Shown here: positions 17,324 through 26,330 of the stretch, piece after piece
Layout: each line of letters begins with the position of its first letter
How positions within the stretch are numbered: the stretch's first letter is position 1
DNA from: Streptomyces leeuwenhoekii
GTDB lineage: Bacteria > Actinomycetota > Actinomycetes > Streptomycetales > Streptomycetaceae
Reading direction: 5' to 3'
Length of the DNA: 64,000 nucleotides
Assembly (NCBI RefSeq): GCF_001013905.1
Contig: NZ_LN831790.1
Span: 124,001-188,000, forward strand
Made by a program: the position numbers and the translations under genes
The notes under the pieces: model-generated
Seen by the model: only the letters and a program-made list of their open reading frames with translations
What the model was told of the DNA's origin: nothing
Database searches by the model: none

Positions 17324-18427
17324 TCAGACGCCGGCGAACGCCGGGGCCAGGGCCTTGCTCAAGGCAGTGTTCATGAAGTCGTCGCTGACGTGCGTGTAGA
17401 TGGCCGTGGAGCTGTCGCACTCGTGACCGACCTGCTGCTGAATGAAGCGCCGGTCCACCCCGTCCTCGGTCAGATGCGTGACGTAAGAATGACGAATTGA
17501 GTGCGGAACTAGTTCTTTTGGGAGATTCAGTGCGTCCCGGTATGCCTCGAACCGGTCGTTGATCGAACTCGGCTGCAGGCGTCCCCCGCGTTCGGTGATC
17601 CACAGAGCCGGGTGATCGGGGAAACCGAAGCGGGGCCGGACGTTTTCGACGTAGTCCTCGACCGCCTCGACAGCCCAGTCCATCACCGACAGCACATTCC
17701 TCCGTCGCGGGGGCTGGCCCTTCTTCGCCTTGCCGTAGCGGACGTTGAGCGTGCCGTACCGGCCGAACTGGCGAGCTTTCGGGTTCCGTCCGAAGTCGAC
17801 CACGTCCAGCTTCGACGTCTCGGTCCGGCGAAGGCCCCAGCCGTAGATGACCTTGAAGAGGGTGGCGTCCCGGTAGGCCGCGAGAGCACCCTTGCGCTTG
17901 GACTTCACGGCCCGTGCGACCTGGTCATCGGCATAGTCGAGGAACCGCTGCAGTTCTTCGCGGGTGAACGGCCTCGCTTCCGGATCACCTTCGTAGTCCT
18001 GCAGGTGAGGGAGAGTGTTCCACTCGTGAGCGATCGCCACCGGGTGGACACCGAAGGCTTCCTCGCAGGCAGGTCCCCAGCCGTAGCGGCCGTCGATGAG
18101 GAACTCGGTGAACAGCCGGATGTCGCCCTGGTAGCTGCGGATCGTGGACGGCGCCAGATGCTTCTCGCCCGTCAGCGAGGCGGACCACTCGTCCATGTGG
18201 GCCGGTGTCCATTGCCACGGGTAGTCGTTCGCGAACTCAAGGAACCGGCGGACGAGCCGTTCCCTAGGGTCGATCGTCTCATCCTTCAACCCGCGCGACT
18301 TCTGCTGAGCCCTCCAGCCCCGCAGCATCGCGTCGAACATCGCGTCCTCCGGACGCAGCTGAACCACCCCGGACACGAGCTCCAGACGAGCCGCCCCGGC
18401 CAGGGCCACCTTCTGCTGATGAACCAC
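17324..18427 (-). CDS. Tyrosine recombinase / integrase
   Basis: 367 residues. The N-terminal SAM-like DNA-binding domain contains FLEFANDYPWQWTPAHMDEW; the catalytic domain has the first Arg in YGWGLRRTETSKLDVVDF, then HSIRHSYVTHL and VGHECDSSTAIYTHV with the Tyr nucleophile. All four catalytic positions are present, so it is probably active. It heads an integrase / HTH / zinc-ribbon operon. Upstream lies the end of the recombinase trio. Confidence 0.9.
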   Translation of the reverse strand: MVHQQKVALAGAARLELVSGVVQLRPEDAMFDAMLRGWRAQQKSRGLKDETIDPRERLVRRFLEFANDYPWQWTPAHMDEWSASLTGEKHLAPSTIRSYQGDIRLFTEFLIDGRYGWGPACEEAFGVHPVAIAHEWNTLPHLQDYEGDPEARPFTREELQRFLDYADDQVARAVKSKRKGALAAYRDATLFKVIYGWGLRRTETSKLDVVDFGRNPKARQFGRYGTLNVRYGKAKKGQPPRRRNVLSVMDWAVEAVEDYVENVRPRFGFPDHPALWITERGGRLQPSSINDRFEAYRDALNLPKELVPHSIRHSYVTHLTEDGVDRRFIQQQVGHECDSSTAIYTHVSDDFMNTALSKALAPAFAGV

Positions 18428-18475
18428 TCCAGACCATCCCTTCTGGAGGGCAGATCATGCATCAAACGGGATCGC

Positions 18476-18484
18476 TTCGGCAAC
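18476..18484 (+). repeat. Candidate terminal repeat of the recombinase trio, left
   Basis: TTCGGCAAC here is matched by its exact reverse complement at 23550-23558 on the other side of the trio. The right copy lies exactly where homology to an interrupted methyltransferase gene resumes, which is why I treat the pair as possible element ends. Only nine bases match, so this is tentative. Confidence 0.35.
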
Positions 18485-18537
18485 ATGCCTGCTCAGGCTG
18501 CTAGTTCGTAGTAACCTCGGAGACCGTGAAGCCGTCC

Positions 18538-20211
18538 CTATGAGCTGGCGACCTGCGACTTCTCGCCCGTCTGATGCAATTCCCGAGGGTCGGCGTAGCC
18601 CTCGGTGGTGACGATGGAGACGTGCTTGAGGTGGATCTTGGCGGCCAGTAGTCCGCCGGGGCGGTGGGCGAGCGCCATGGCCAGGGTGCGCCGGGTGATG
18701 CGCATGTTGATCTGGTCGTCGGGAATCGAGTCGAGGCCCAGCCGCTGTCCCTCGGGGCCGTTGACCCACTCGCGCAGTGAACGGCAGCGTTTGGCCATCG
18801 TGGTGCGGCCGAAGACGTGCTTGCTGGGCTGGCGGGGGTCCAGGAGATCGATGGCCAGGGCGACCGCGTCATAGGCAGGGGCCACGGTGACCCATTCGTC
18901 CCAGACGCCGCCCAGTCGTTCCTGCCCCTTGATCAGCTTGGTCCGCAGCCGGTAGCGCGTGCGTCCCGCGCCGAGGTCCTGCGGCGGGACACACGCGTCG
19001 AGGGGCATCGCTGCCAGCTCGCTGCTGCGCAGGCCAGTGAGCAGGGCGACGACGACCTGGCAGGCGGTGCGTACCCGCTCCACCGTGCGGCCCGCCTCTT
19101 CGGCCGTGGCGAACCCCTCGGTCCACGGAACGGTCCCGGTGCCGTCGGCGCGTTCCACCGGGGCGGCGTTCCCCGCCCACCTCGGCCGCAGCCCCACCGC
19201 CACCACGGTCCGTTCCAGCAACGGACGCAGCGGGGCCAGGTGTCTGTAGGAGAAGGATGTCAACCCCGCCTCCCGGGCGATGGAGAGCACGTTCAGCGCA
19301 AGCAGGGGATCGTCGGCGGTCCAGCCCTCGACCAGTCGTGAGCCGATCTCCCGGGCGCCGACCGGCTCCAGGGGAATGCCCTGGGCGAGGTGGGTACGTA
19401 CCACCGCCTCAAGGCGCTCCAGGTGCGTGCCCGCGCCCGGCCAGGGCGCCCCGTCGTCGTACTGGCGCACAGTGCGGATCAGGTCGAGTACGTGAGGACC
19501 GAGGGTCTGCACGATGTACAAGGCCGCGGCGAGCCAGGGGCGCAGTGCCTCGTCGCGCAGCGGCTGCACGACGTTCTCGGTGGACCGTGTGCGGCCCGCG
19601 ACCTCATAGGGGGTTCGGCCGGCCCATGGGACGAATCCGTCGGTGAAGCGGTCGGTGGTGAACAGGTCGTTGTAGAAGACCGGTTCCTGCACGGCCTGAG
19701 CGGCGGTCATGAGCGTGTGCGAGCTGGTCGGCCGCAGCGGCCCGCCGTGCGTGCCCCGGGTGTTTCTGCGGCTCTCGTAAAAACCCTGGCAGTGCTGTTG
19801 CGTCACGTCCTGAAGGGACGTGACGCGGCGCCGCGTGAGCCAGTTGAACCACCGCGCCAGCTCGGCCAGACGGTTCCGGCAGGTGTCGAAGTGCAGCGGG
19901 ATACGGAAGGCGCTGGGCAGATGCCGCACGGCTTCGTGTCCTGGGGCCATGCGCGCGAACAGGTACTCCTGGGCAAGGTTGCGCCACTTCGGGTTGCGGA
20001 TGCTGGCGAAGTCCAGGCGGACCTGGCCCGGTCTCAGGTGGACAGGTAGATCCTCCAGGTCTGCGAAGTCCCAGATCAGGTCGCCGACCAGGGGACGCTT
20101 CCCGCCCGGGCGCACCGCGAGACCCACCGCCTCGCAGATGTCGACGCGCGCCAGCGGGCCGGGATGGGGCTGGACCTGGTCCGGCGCGGCGGTCTTGGGG
20201 TGGTTCATCAT
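18538..20211 (-). CDS. Recombinase trio, third gene (tyrosine recombinase)
   Basis: 557 residues from the ATG reading MMNHPKTAAPDQ, which overlaps the stop of the second gene (ATGATGA); the longer open frame upstream is a shadow. The C-terminus has a recombinase pattern: an Arg region LLTGLRSSELAAMPLD, the box RITRRTLAMALAH, and HLKHVSIVTTEGYADP with the Tyr. Larger than XerC/D because of a long N-terminal region. Third and last member of a coupled set. Confidence 0.8.
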   Translation of the reverse strand: MMNHPKTAAPDQVQPHPGPLARVDICEAVGLAVRPGGKRPLVGDLIWDFADLEDLPVHLRPGQVRLDFASIRNPKWRNLAQEYLFARMAPGHEAVRHLPSAFRIPLHFDTCRNRLAELARWFNWLTRRRVTSLQDVTQQHCQGFYESRRNTRGTHGGPLRPTSSHTLMTAAQAVQEPVFYNDLFTTDRFTDGFVPWAGRTPYEVAGRTRSTENVVQPLRDEALRPWLAAALYIVQTLGPHVLDLIRTVRQYDDGAPWPGAGTHLERLEAVVRTHLAQGIPLEPVGAREIGSRLVEGWTADDPLLALNVLSIAREAGLTSFSYRHLAPLRPLLERTVVAVGLRPRWAGNAAPVERADGTGTVPWTEGFATAEEAGRTVERVRTACQVVVALLTGLRSSELAAMPLDACVPPQDLGAGRTRYRLRTKLIKGQERLGGVWDEWVTVAPAYDAVALAIDLLDPRQPSKHVFGRTTMAKRCRSLREWVNGPEGQRLGLDSIPDDQINMRITRRTLAMALAHRPGGLLAAKIHLKHVSIVTTEGYADPRELHQTGEKSQVASS

Positions 20212-21983
20212 CGCGTCGTCTCTTCCGGCCGCAGCGGCAGTTCGTCGTCGGCGTCGGCCACCTGGGCGGCGGCCTCCAGCAGCATCGGGGACGGGAAATA
20301 GACGCCGGGGGTGAGGATCTCGGCCACCCGCTGGTCGTACGGGCCGAAGTTCCGCATGAACTCCACCGACGGCATCTGGTCCCACTGGCGGGCGAAGAAT
20401 GCGCGCAGGCGCATCAGGTTCGGCAGGTGCCGCGGAGTGAACAGCGCCAGCGGGCACAGCAGGCACACCCACGGGCGGGCCGGACATGGCTTCCCCTTGG
20501 GACCGTGCAGGCCCGACAGGTGATCGCCACAGGCGGCGCTGAACACGTCCCGTTCGCCGTTGACGAGTTCGGCGAGCGCCGCGTCGTCCAGTCCCAGGCC
20601 GGCGACCCGCTCGGGGTACTCCCGTACGAGGGCGGCGGTGTCCTCGGTGGTGAGCACCATCGGGGGCTCGGCTTTGCGCAGCATGTCGTGCTGGGCCTCG
20701 ACGATGATGTCGTCGACCAGGGCGCGCTGCTCGGGCGTGCCGGCGCCGAGGTAGTGGTCGGCTTCGACCTGCGGGCTTCGGTTGGGATCCAGCGTGCCGC
20801 GCCTGCTTCCGGCCCAGGCGCGGCGGTCACGCATCGAGTCGTACGTCGTCCGGATCCTGTGCAGGTGCACCCGCAGCGGCTTGCCGCCGTCGGCCAGGAG
20901 CCCGTGCGCGGCGATCCATCGCTTCATCTTCTCCTCGTGCGGGACCGTGGTCACCCACGTGACCCGGCCCCGGGGTACGTAGCGCACCCACAAGGCGTCG
21001 CGCATGTTCGTGGGCGCGAACTTCCGAGTGAGCGAGGAGTGGTCCAGCCACTGCTCCAGAAGCCGGGTGGCTCTCCTGGTCAGGGTCCTGCTCTCCTCGG
21101 CCGTGCGGCGTTTGATGTAGGAGAGCAGGATGGTCGACTCGCCGGCCCAGTCCACGTCGCCGAGCCCGAGATCGTCCAGGCCGTCGGGCACGATGCCGGT
21201 GTAGACGCCCAGCAACAGGCGGTAGGCCAGCACGGTGGAGGCGTCGGGAAACAGCCGTGCTGAAACGGCGACCTTGCGGTACGGGAACTGGCCCTCCGGC
21301 AGGCCGGAGAAGTGGCCGGGCGACCAGTCGGCGTACGGCTTCGCCTCCAGCGGCCCCCACCTCAGGTAAGCCCAGTACACGTTCGCCTCGCTCCACCCGC
21401 CGGTGAGCGGATCTTCCCCGCCTTCAGCGGCACTTCTCGCGCTGCGGAAGGCGGAGTACGAGTCCTTCACCGCCTTCTCGCACACCTCGGTCAGCCGGGC
21501 CCACTCGCCCTCGGTGTACGGCACGAGCGCGCTCTCGGTACGGCTTCGCCGCGCCACCTGGAACTGACGGCCATCCACCATTTCCCGGACGTCCGGCTGC
21601 AGCAGCCCGTACAGGTCATCCATGCGTGCGAGCATCCGACGGCTGAGGGACTCGACCGCGGCACGGTGCTCGCCGCGCAGCCAGTGCTCGGCGAGATGAG
21701 CACGCGTCAGTTCGGCCGCACCGCCGGTGAACCCCAGGTCGGCAAGGCCATTGGTCAACGCGCGGATCGCCGAGGTGTATTCGTTGAGCGTGCGCGTCGC
21801 ATCCACATCACCGTGCGGATGCACGAGATCGGCCAGCCCCGAGAGCATGTCCCGGGCCAAAACGGGGTTCCGCGTGCTGTAGGTCTTGCCGCCCGCCCTA
21901 ACGTTTACTGTCAGGGACACGTTCGTGCCGTCGCTGAAGACGGCGGCGATGCCCAGCGGGTCCTCGATCACGGTGGCAGGCAT
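20208..21983 (-). CDS. Recombinase trio, second gene (tyrosine recombinase)
   Basis: 591 residues starting at an ATG that would overlap the stop of the first gene in its unshifted frame (TGATG). Recombinase features are diverged: RLLLGVYTGIVPDGLDDL in place of the usual first-Arg box, HLHRIRTTYDSMRDRRAW, and VEADHYLGAGTPEQ with a candidate Tyr. A cysteine cluster near the C-terminus (CGDHLSGLHG, KPCPARPWVCLLCPLALF) may bind zinc. Middle genes of RIT-like trios are typically the most diverged, as here. Confidence 0.75.
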   Translation of the reverse strand: MPATVIEDPLGIAAVFSDGTNVSLTVNVRAGGKTYSTRNPVLARDMLSGLADLVHPHGDVDATRTLNEYTSAIRALTNGLADLGFTGGAAELTRAHLAEHWLRGEHRAAVESLSRRMLARMDDLYGLLQPDVREMVDGRQFQVARRSRTESALVPYTEGEWARLTEVCEKAVKDSYSAFRSARSAAEGGEDPLTGGWSEANVYWAYLRWGPLEAKPYADWSPGHFSGLPEGQFPYRKVAVSARLFPDASTVLAYRLLLGVYTGIVPDGLDDLGLGDVDWAGESTILLSYIKRRTAEESRTLTRRATRLLEQWLDHSSLTRKFAPTNMRDALWVRYVPRGRVTWVTTVPHEEKMKRWIAAHGLLADGGKPLRVHLHRIRTTYDSMRDRRAWAGSRRGTLDPNRSPQVEADHYLGAGTPEQRALVDDIIVEAQHDMLRKAEPPMVLTTEDTAALVREYPERVAGLGLDDAALAELVNGERDVFSAACGDHLSGLHGPKGKPCPARPWVCLLCPLALFTPRHLPNLMRLRAFFARQWDQMPSVEFMRNFGPYDQRVAEILTPGVYFPSPMLLEAAAQVADADDELPLRPEETTR

Positions 21984-22038
21984 CAGCGGTCCTCACCGTT
22001 GTCGTCCTCTTCGTCTTCGAACTCCGCCGCGGCCTCGT

Positions 22039-23460
22039 CTACAGCGGACCGGTCCAAGAGCCCGGCGTCCTCGCCGACCCGCCGGTACAGTTCGGCGAAG
22101 ATCCGGGTCGTGTCAGGCGGTTGAGATAAAGCTCCGTCGTCAAGACGCTGGAGTGACCAAGGAGGTCACGCAGAACCAGCAGCGGCTCGGTGGTCTTGAG
22201 GTACAACGCCAGTCCGGCATCGTCGTCGCCTTCCCCGACCACGCGGGCGGCCCGCTCGTAGTACCCGCGCACCAGCTTGGCCATGGTCTGCATGGCGAAG
22301 GTGTGACGCCCGCGATGCGGGGTGACATGGGGGAAGCGCGGTTCGTAGCGTTCGCGGATGCGGTCCGACGCCCGCTCGAACACGGTGTTCCAGTCGGTGA
22401 ACGGGCGCCCCGGCCCCCACACGGACAGCAGCATCGACCCGCCACCGGGCGCGACCAGCCGACGGCGGTCGGCCGGCCCCAGGGTCTCCCAGCTCAGCCA
22501 GCTGCCGTTCACCCGTCCGCCCCGCGCCGTCGCTTCCGTTACGACGAGCGGCTCACCCCAGCGTCGTGGCGGCATCCAGGTCGACCCCTGAACGGCCGCA
22601 GCCCGTTCGAACTCCAGGTAGTTGTGCAGTTCAGCCAGCGCGTCGTAGTCGATCCACGTGTTGCGGAACTTGCTGCCCTTGGTGATGCCCTCCGGCAGCG
22701 GAACGAGGACCGGCACGTCACTGCGACGGCTGGGCAGCTTTGGCACCTCGCAGGCCAGCAGGTACGAGAACTCCTGCTTACGCGGCCCCGAGGAGAAGAC
22801 GAACCGTCCGACCGCCGCGTTGCGGGCCATCTCCCGGCCGCGGTAGCCGCGCTCCACCGACCCGTCGGGCCGCAGCCGGGCCAGCCCATTGTGGAACAGC
22901 TCGGCGAGCTCATCCTCCAGGTACTTGACGGTCACATGGGGCTTCGGCTGCCCACGCCGGGCGGAGTTCCGGCGGACCTCCCGCCGCTGACCGGAGAAGA
23001 CGGCCGCGGCCTGCCGGTAGGTGAACGGCAACGAGGTGGTGTAGCCGTTCTCGATCGCCCAGGCATAGAAGGTGCTGAGCATGGTCATGTGCTGGTTCCA
23101 GGTGGTGACCCTGAACCTCTGCCTGCCGTCGACAGGACCCTGCGACCGGTACACCGCATAGGCGCTCAGCAGCGCCTTGAGCCGCTCGCGGCTGTCGAAG
23201 AGACCGACTCCGTGCCGTTCCCCGAACTCCGACCACTGGCGTACGGCACCGACATACGATGGCCACGAGTTCGCTGCGGGGCAGCCGTTGGTCGGCAGCT
23301 CGCAGGCCCACCGGTTCACGATCGCCGAGGTACGTAGCCCGTGCTCGTCTTCAAACCGAAGATCATCGTCGAAGACGAGCGCCATCCCCTCGGGAATGAC
23401 CGGCTTGCACTCCAAGCCCCAGTCTTCACAGCCCTCAGATGAGTAGAACGCCTGTTCCAT
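22039..23460 (-). CDS. Recombinase trio, first gene (tyrosine recombinase), frameshifted tail
   Basis: 473 residues as it reads now. Catalytic residues are classical: PHRGRHTFAMQTMAKL, LLGHSSVLTTELYLNRL. Immediately after LNRL the frame runs into about 17 odd residues and stops. One base added near 22114-22117 restores a natural acidic tail (DTTRIFAELYRRVGEDAG, then AAAEFEDEEDDNGEDR). That frame ends in TGA overlapping the ATG of the second gene. So a one-base deletion has replaced ~43 tail residues, leaving the catalytic core intact. It could be a real mutation or a sequencing error. Confidence 0.8.
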   Translation of the reverse strand: MEQAFYSSEGCEDWGLECKPVIPEGMALVFDDDLRFEDEHGLRTSAIVNRWACELPTNGCPAANSWPSYVGAVRQWSEFGERHGVGLFDSRERLKALLSAYAVYRSQGPVDGRQRFRVTTWNQHMTMLSTFYAWAIENGYTTSLPFTYRQAAAVFSGQRREVRRNSARRGQPKPHVTVKYLEDELAELFHNGLARLRPDGSVERGYRGREMARNAAVGRFVFSSGPRKQEFSYLLACEVPKLPSRRSDVPVLVPLPEGITKGSKFRNTWIDYDALAELHNYLEFERAAAVQGSTWMPPRRWGEPLVVTEATARGGRVNGSWLSWETLGPADRRRLVAPGGGSMLLSVWGPGRPFTDWNTVFERASDRIRERYEPRFPHVTPHRGRHTFAMQTMAKLVRGYYERAARVVGEGDDDAGLALYLKTTEPLLVLRDLLGHSSVLTTELYLNRLTRPGSSPNCTGGSARTPGSWTGPL

Positions 23461-23470
23461 GCCGGGGATG

Positions 23471-23546
23471 TTAATCAGAGAGACACCCCTTGCGCGCCCT
23501 CACAACTGCTGGTCAGCGGGAGGCTCAGTTATCAAAGAGACACTGC
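23471..23546. repeat. Imperfect direct repeats before the recombinase trio
   Basis: TTAATCAGAGAGACACC (23471-23487) and TTATCAAAGAGACAC (23529-23543) share ATCA-AGAGACAC and lie within 90 bases upstream of the first recombinase start. They could be binding sites for the recombinases or part of their promoter. Position is the only support. Confidence 0.35.
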
Positions 23547-23549
23547 ACA

Positions 23550-23558
23550 GTTGCCGAA
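23550..23558 (-). repeat. Candidate terminal repeat of the recombinase trio, right
   Basis: GTTGCCGAA is the reverse complement of the TTCGGCAAC at 18476-18484. Directly after it, the + strand resumes as a methyltransferase coding sequence. See the left copy for caveats. Confidence 0.35.
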
Positions 23559-23998
23559 ACAAAGACGGCGCCTTGGCCCGGCACCTTCAGCACGAACTGG
23601 GGTACTGCACCACGGGCGTCGACTGCTCCCCCAGCGCCGTCGCGCTCGCCGCCGCCCGGGACACCCGGCCCGGCCACGCACCGGTCTGGCAGTGTATGGA
23701 CATCACCACCGACGACCTCAGCGCCCTGCCGGAGCCGGCCTACGCGGTCATCACCTGCCGGCTGGTCTACCGGTGGATCGACGACAAGCCCGCGTTCCTC
23801 GACCGCGTCCGCCGCCTTCTGGCACCCGGCGGGACGCTCTGGGTCGTCACCGAGGTCGCCGGCCGCCGCACGACCACCGACCCAGCCATCCTGAGACTCG
23901 GGATCACCCCCGCGGAGGCCGAGACCCTCACGGCCGGCTGGTCCATCGCCCGCACCACCGACCTCGACGTCCTGCGCTGCTACGCCCTGCGCCCCTGA
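23559..23998 (+). pseudogene. SAM methyltransferase, N-terminus lost at element edge
   Basis: The frame picks up in the SAM-binding loop (KDGALARHLQHE, where family members have GCGDGALARHL). It continues normally: TTGVDCSPSAVALAAA, then PAYAVITCRLVYRWIDDKP and LLAPGGTLWVVTEVAG, to a natural stop. The first ~50 residues, including the start of motif I, are missing; upstream is the recombinase trio's leader. I could not find the missing part elsewhere in the window. The break fits insertion or deletion by the neighbouring element. Confidence 0.75.
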
Positions 23999-24023
23999 CC
24001 CTCTTCTACCGCTGGAGCAACCC

Positions 24024-24262
24024 ATGCCGGACATCGAGAAAGACAACCGGGCCACCTGGACCGCCTACGGCACGCATCAGCTCGCCAGAGGAATCGAGCT
24101 GCCCAAGCTGGACCGGTGGGCCTGGGACATCCCAGCGGCCGGCCCCGGCGCCGAAGTCCTCGGTGACGTGACCGGGCTGCGTGTGCTCGACCTGGGCAGC
24201 GGGCTCGGGCGGCACGCCGCCTTCCTGGCCGCCCTGGGCGCACGGGTCACCGCCGTGGACTC
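24024..24262 (+). pseudogene. SAM methyltransferase, truncated after motif II
   Basis: It begins normally (MPDIEKDNRATWTAYGTHQ) and reaches the SAM-binding motif GLRVLDLGSGLGRHAAFLAA and the acidic VTAVDS, then turns into unrelated sequence. About two thirds of the protein is missing. It starts 26 bases after the first methyltransferase fragment; both are remnants of the chromosome before the insertions. Confidence 0.75.
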
Positions 24263-24334
24263 CGCCATGGAGCGACTACACCAGCTCGAAACCTGGTGGA
24301 TCTGGGCCGGAAGCGGTGCGCACTCGCTGCCTGA

Positions 24335-24616
24335 ACAGGCGCATGGAGAGCGAAGGAGCGCGAGGCCTACGCCAACGACCTCGGCGACAGCCGCGCCCTC
24401 ATCGCCGTCACCGCCCGCAGCAACCGGTCCAAAGGCGACCAGGACCCCGCCACCTGGCAGCCGCCCGCCGAGGCATACCGCTGCCAGTACTTCACCGACT
24501 GGGTGACGATCAAGACACGGTGGAAGCTCACCATCGACCAAGCAGAGCAGCAGGCCCTCAGCCGACTCGCCCAGGACTGCCCGAACGCGCCGGTCACCTT
24601 TCAACCCGCCCGATGA
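24335..24616 (+). pseudogene. HNH endonuclease family protein, C-terminal fragment
   Basis: The frame, opened only by a preceding stop, reads TGAWRAKEREAYANDLGD, then SRALIAVTARSNRSKGDQDP, WQPPAEAYRCQYFTDWV and a natural end. This is the C-terminal part of the secreted DUF1524/GmrSD-like HNH proteins common in Streptomyces, in which the HNH Asp-His-Met lies just upstream and is missing here. A fragment only. Confidence 0.7.
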
Positions 24617-25228
24617 CCAACGCGCCTCGGCCCTGCCGCACACGGCGGGGCCGGGCCAGGGCGGTCGGCCTCGGTAACCCAGAAGCGGTGCGTCGTTTCG
24701 AGTGGCGTGGAAGCGGTCGCCCGCGCCCGGCGGGCTGGGAGCTGCCGCCCGCCGCCGGCAGGTCCTCACCGGTCTCGCCGATCAGCCTCGCGGCGTTCCC
24801 CGCCCTCAGCAGCGGCAGGTCGGTGCCCTGATCCGGAAACCGTCGCGGCAGCTGGCGGGGGCCGGCGCCCGGGACCGTCTTGCGTCGCGCGACGCTCGCG
24901 GTCATCAAGGCCGAGCAGCTCGCCGACCGCATCACCGTGGTCACCCGCGGCGGCACCGCGCTGTACTACAACGAGCCCGCCGAGGATGAGTGGAGCCGTT
25001 GACCCGCTGCAGACAAGGTCGTCGCGCACGGGCGCTCGCATCCCTGTGCACCGCGATGTGCCGGGTAGGGACGAGCGTCTCGCCGTCGCGGGACGCGAGC
25101 CAGCCCCCGCGCTGCCGATGAAAGCCACGAGCAACCCGGCACTCCACGATCAGGACCTCCGACTGGCTCGCTACCCGGCAGGCGAGCCAGTCGGACGCCG
25201 CAGAGGCTCGCGCCCGCTTTGGCACGCG
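24617..25228. other. About 600 bp of degraded sequence
   Basis: No gene I can defend. A short open stretch near 24885-25002 on the + strand ends VIKAEQLADRITVVTRGG, TALYYNEPAEDEWSR and stop, which reads like a protein C-terminus but has no recognisable beginning. The rest looks like decayed coding sequence. Confidence 0.4.
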
Positions 25229-25624
25229 TTATGAGGCCCGGATCGCTCGCGTGATCTCCGCACCGCTTGGCGCCACGACGACAGACCACTCGTCCCTCAT
25301 GTAGGAAGGCAGGTGATAGCGGTCGTCGTCTCGGTCAACGATGACCGTTCCGCCCGGGAGAATGAGAACAGCTCCGAGCCTTCGCAGCATTTCGGAGATG
25401 ACGTTCATGATCACATCTCCTCCGAAATGATTGATCGTAATGCTGCTCTCGCCTTTGACGTACACGTCCGCCTCCCCTCCGTCGTCGTTCGCTGCGATCT
25501 GAAGAAGACCAGTGTCCGGGTGTTGAGCTGTCACGTATGGACTCAAGACCTCCTGGAGAACATTCATGTCCAGGGGCGCCGATTCGCCTTCTTTGAATCG
25601 GTGCATAAACACGTCGTAGCTCAC
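25229..25624 (-). CDS. Small conserved protein, possible immunity-type
   Basis: 131 residues from the GTG reading MSYDVFMHRFKEGES. The opening SYDVF-HRF is shared by many small actinobacterial proteins of unknown function, often near toxin or immunity genes. The rest is a plain alpha/beta protein with no catalytic motif. It is one of three small intact minus-strand genes amid pseudogenes. No toxin is visible here, so an immunity role is only a suggestion. Confidence 0.6.
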   Translation of the reverse strand: MSYDVFMHRFKEGESAPLDMNVLQEVLSPYVTAQHPDTGLLQIAANDDGGEADVYVKGESSITINHFGGDVIMNVISEMLRRLGAVLILPGGTVIVDRDDDRYHLPSYMRDEWSVVVAPSGAEITRAIRAS

Positions 25625-25810
25625 AATTTTCTCCAGATCGGTCGCGCCAGTTGACACCCGCCCCAGCGCTCCTCTCGGCATGGCGGCGCATCAGGTCCAA
25701 CACCTGCTGGACAGCCAGCGGGCTCAGCGGAATGGTCCAGCGTCGGCGCCGTCGACCGCACGTGCTGTCGACGCGGGTCTGCCCTTCGGCCTGCATCAGT
25801 GGGCAGCCAT

Positions 25811-25843
25811 CAGCCCCAGCTCGGTTGTACCGAACCGGGGCTG
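25811..25843 (-). terminator. Hairpin downstream of a small minus-strand gene
   Basis: A 33-base dyad opens CAGCCCC and closes GGGGCTG with a further inner CGGT/ACCG pairing. It lies about 60 bases beyond the end of the gene at 25905-26330 and is a likely terminator for it. The rest of 25625-25904 holds no convincing gene. Confidence 0.6.
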
Positions 25844-25904
25844 ACGTAGATGCGACCGCGCAAAATGCCGCCTACACGACGAGGGCTCTGCGGGCTTCAG
25901 CCGA

Positions 25905-26330
25905 TCAGGGCTTCCGGAGACGGCTTACCTGAACCATAGCCCCGTGCGCGTGCCCGTCCGGCTCCTCAACCTGGAATCCGGCCGAAGCGAGGATACCCAT
26001 CAAGGCAGCTTGCATAACGCTGAGCACGTCTTCATAGTGCCGGACTTCTGGAGGTGGGTTGTCGAAGTCGATTCCTCGCGCGAACAGATCGAGTGCCGGG
26101 GAGCTCAACTTCTTGTCTGTCTCCCAGTCAACGATCACGCCGCCTTCGACGAACGGCTCGATGTGCACTGCGGCTCCCGGTCTTCCGTGCGTGCCACCGT
26201 CGAGGTCGGCCCGGTAAGCAGGGAGACCGGCCCGGGTCAGGTGCCGGCATACCTCGTCGGCCAGTTCGTGGCGCTCGGCGATGATTTCCGGCGGAGCCTT
26301 GGGAGGGAGGTCGAATCCCGGTTCAGCCAT
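25905..26330 (-). CDS. Small conserved protein of unknown function
   Basis: 141 residues from the ATG reading MAEPGFDLPPKAPPE; ten upstream in-frame codons are less likely because this ATG begins the conserved-looking part. The protein is acidic: ADEVCRHLTRAGLPAYRAD, then VEGGVIVDWETDKKL and a C-terminal helix-rich part. No signal peptide and no motif I know. The size and composition resemble immunity-type proteins of Streptomyces. Followed by its own terminator. Confidence 0.55.
   Translation of the reverse strand: MAEPGFDLPPKAPPEIIAERHELADEVCRHLTRAGLPAYRADLDGGTHGRPGAAVHIEPFVEGGVIVDWETDKKLSSPALDLFARGIDFDNPPPEVRHYEDVLSVMQAALMGILASAGFQVEEPDGHAHGAMVQVSRLRKP

Noticed and set aside
20212..20487. 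Upstream extension of the third trio recombinase
   Set aside because: It overlaps the end of the second recombinase in another frame and reads as shadow sequence; the ATG in the ATGATGA overlap is the natural start.
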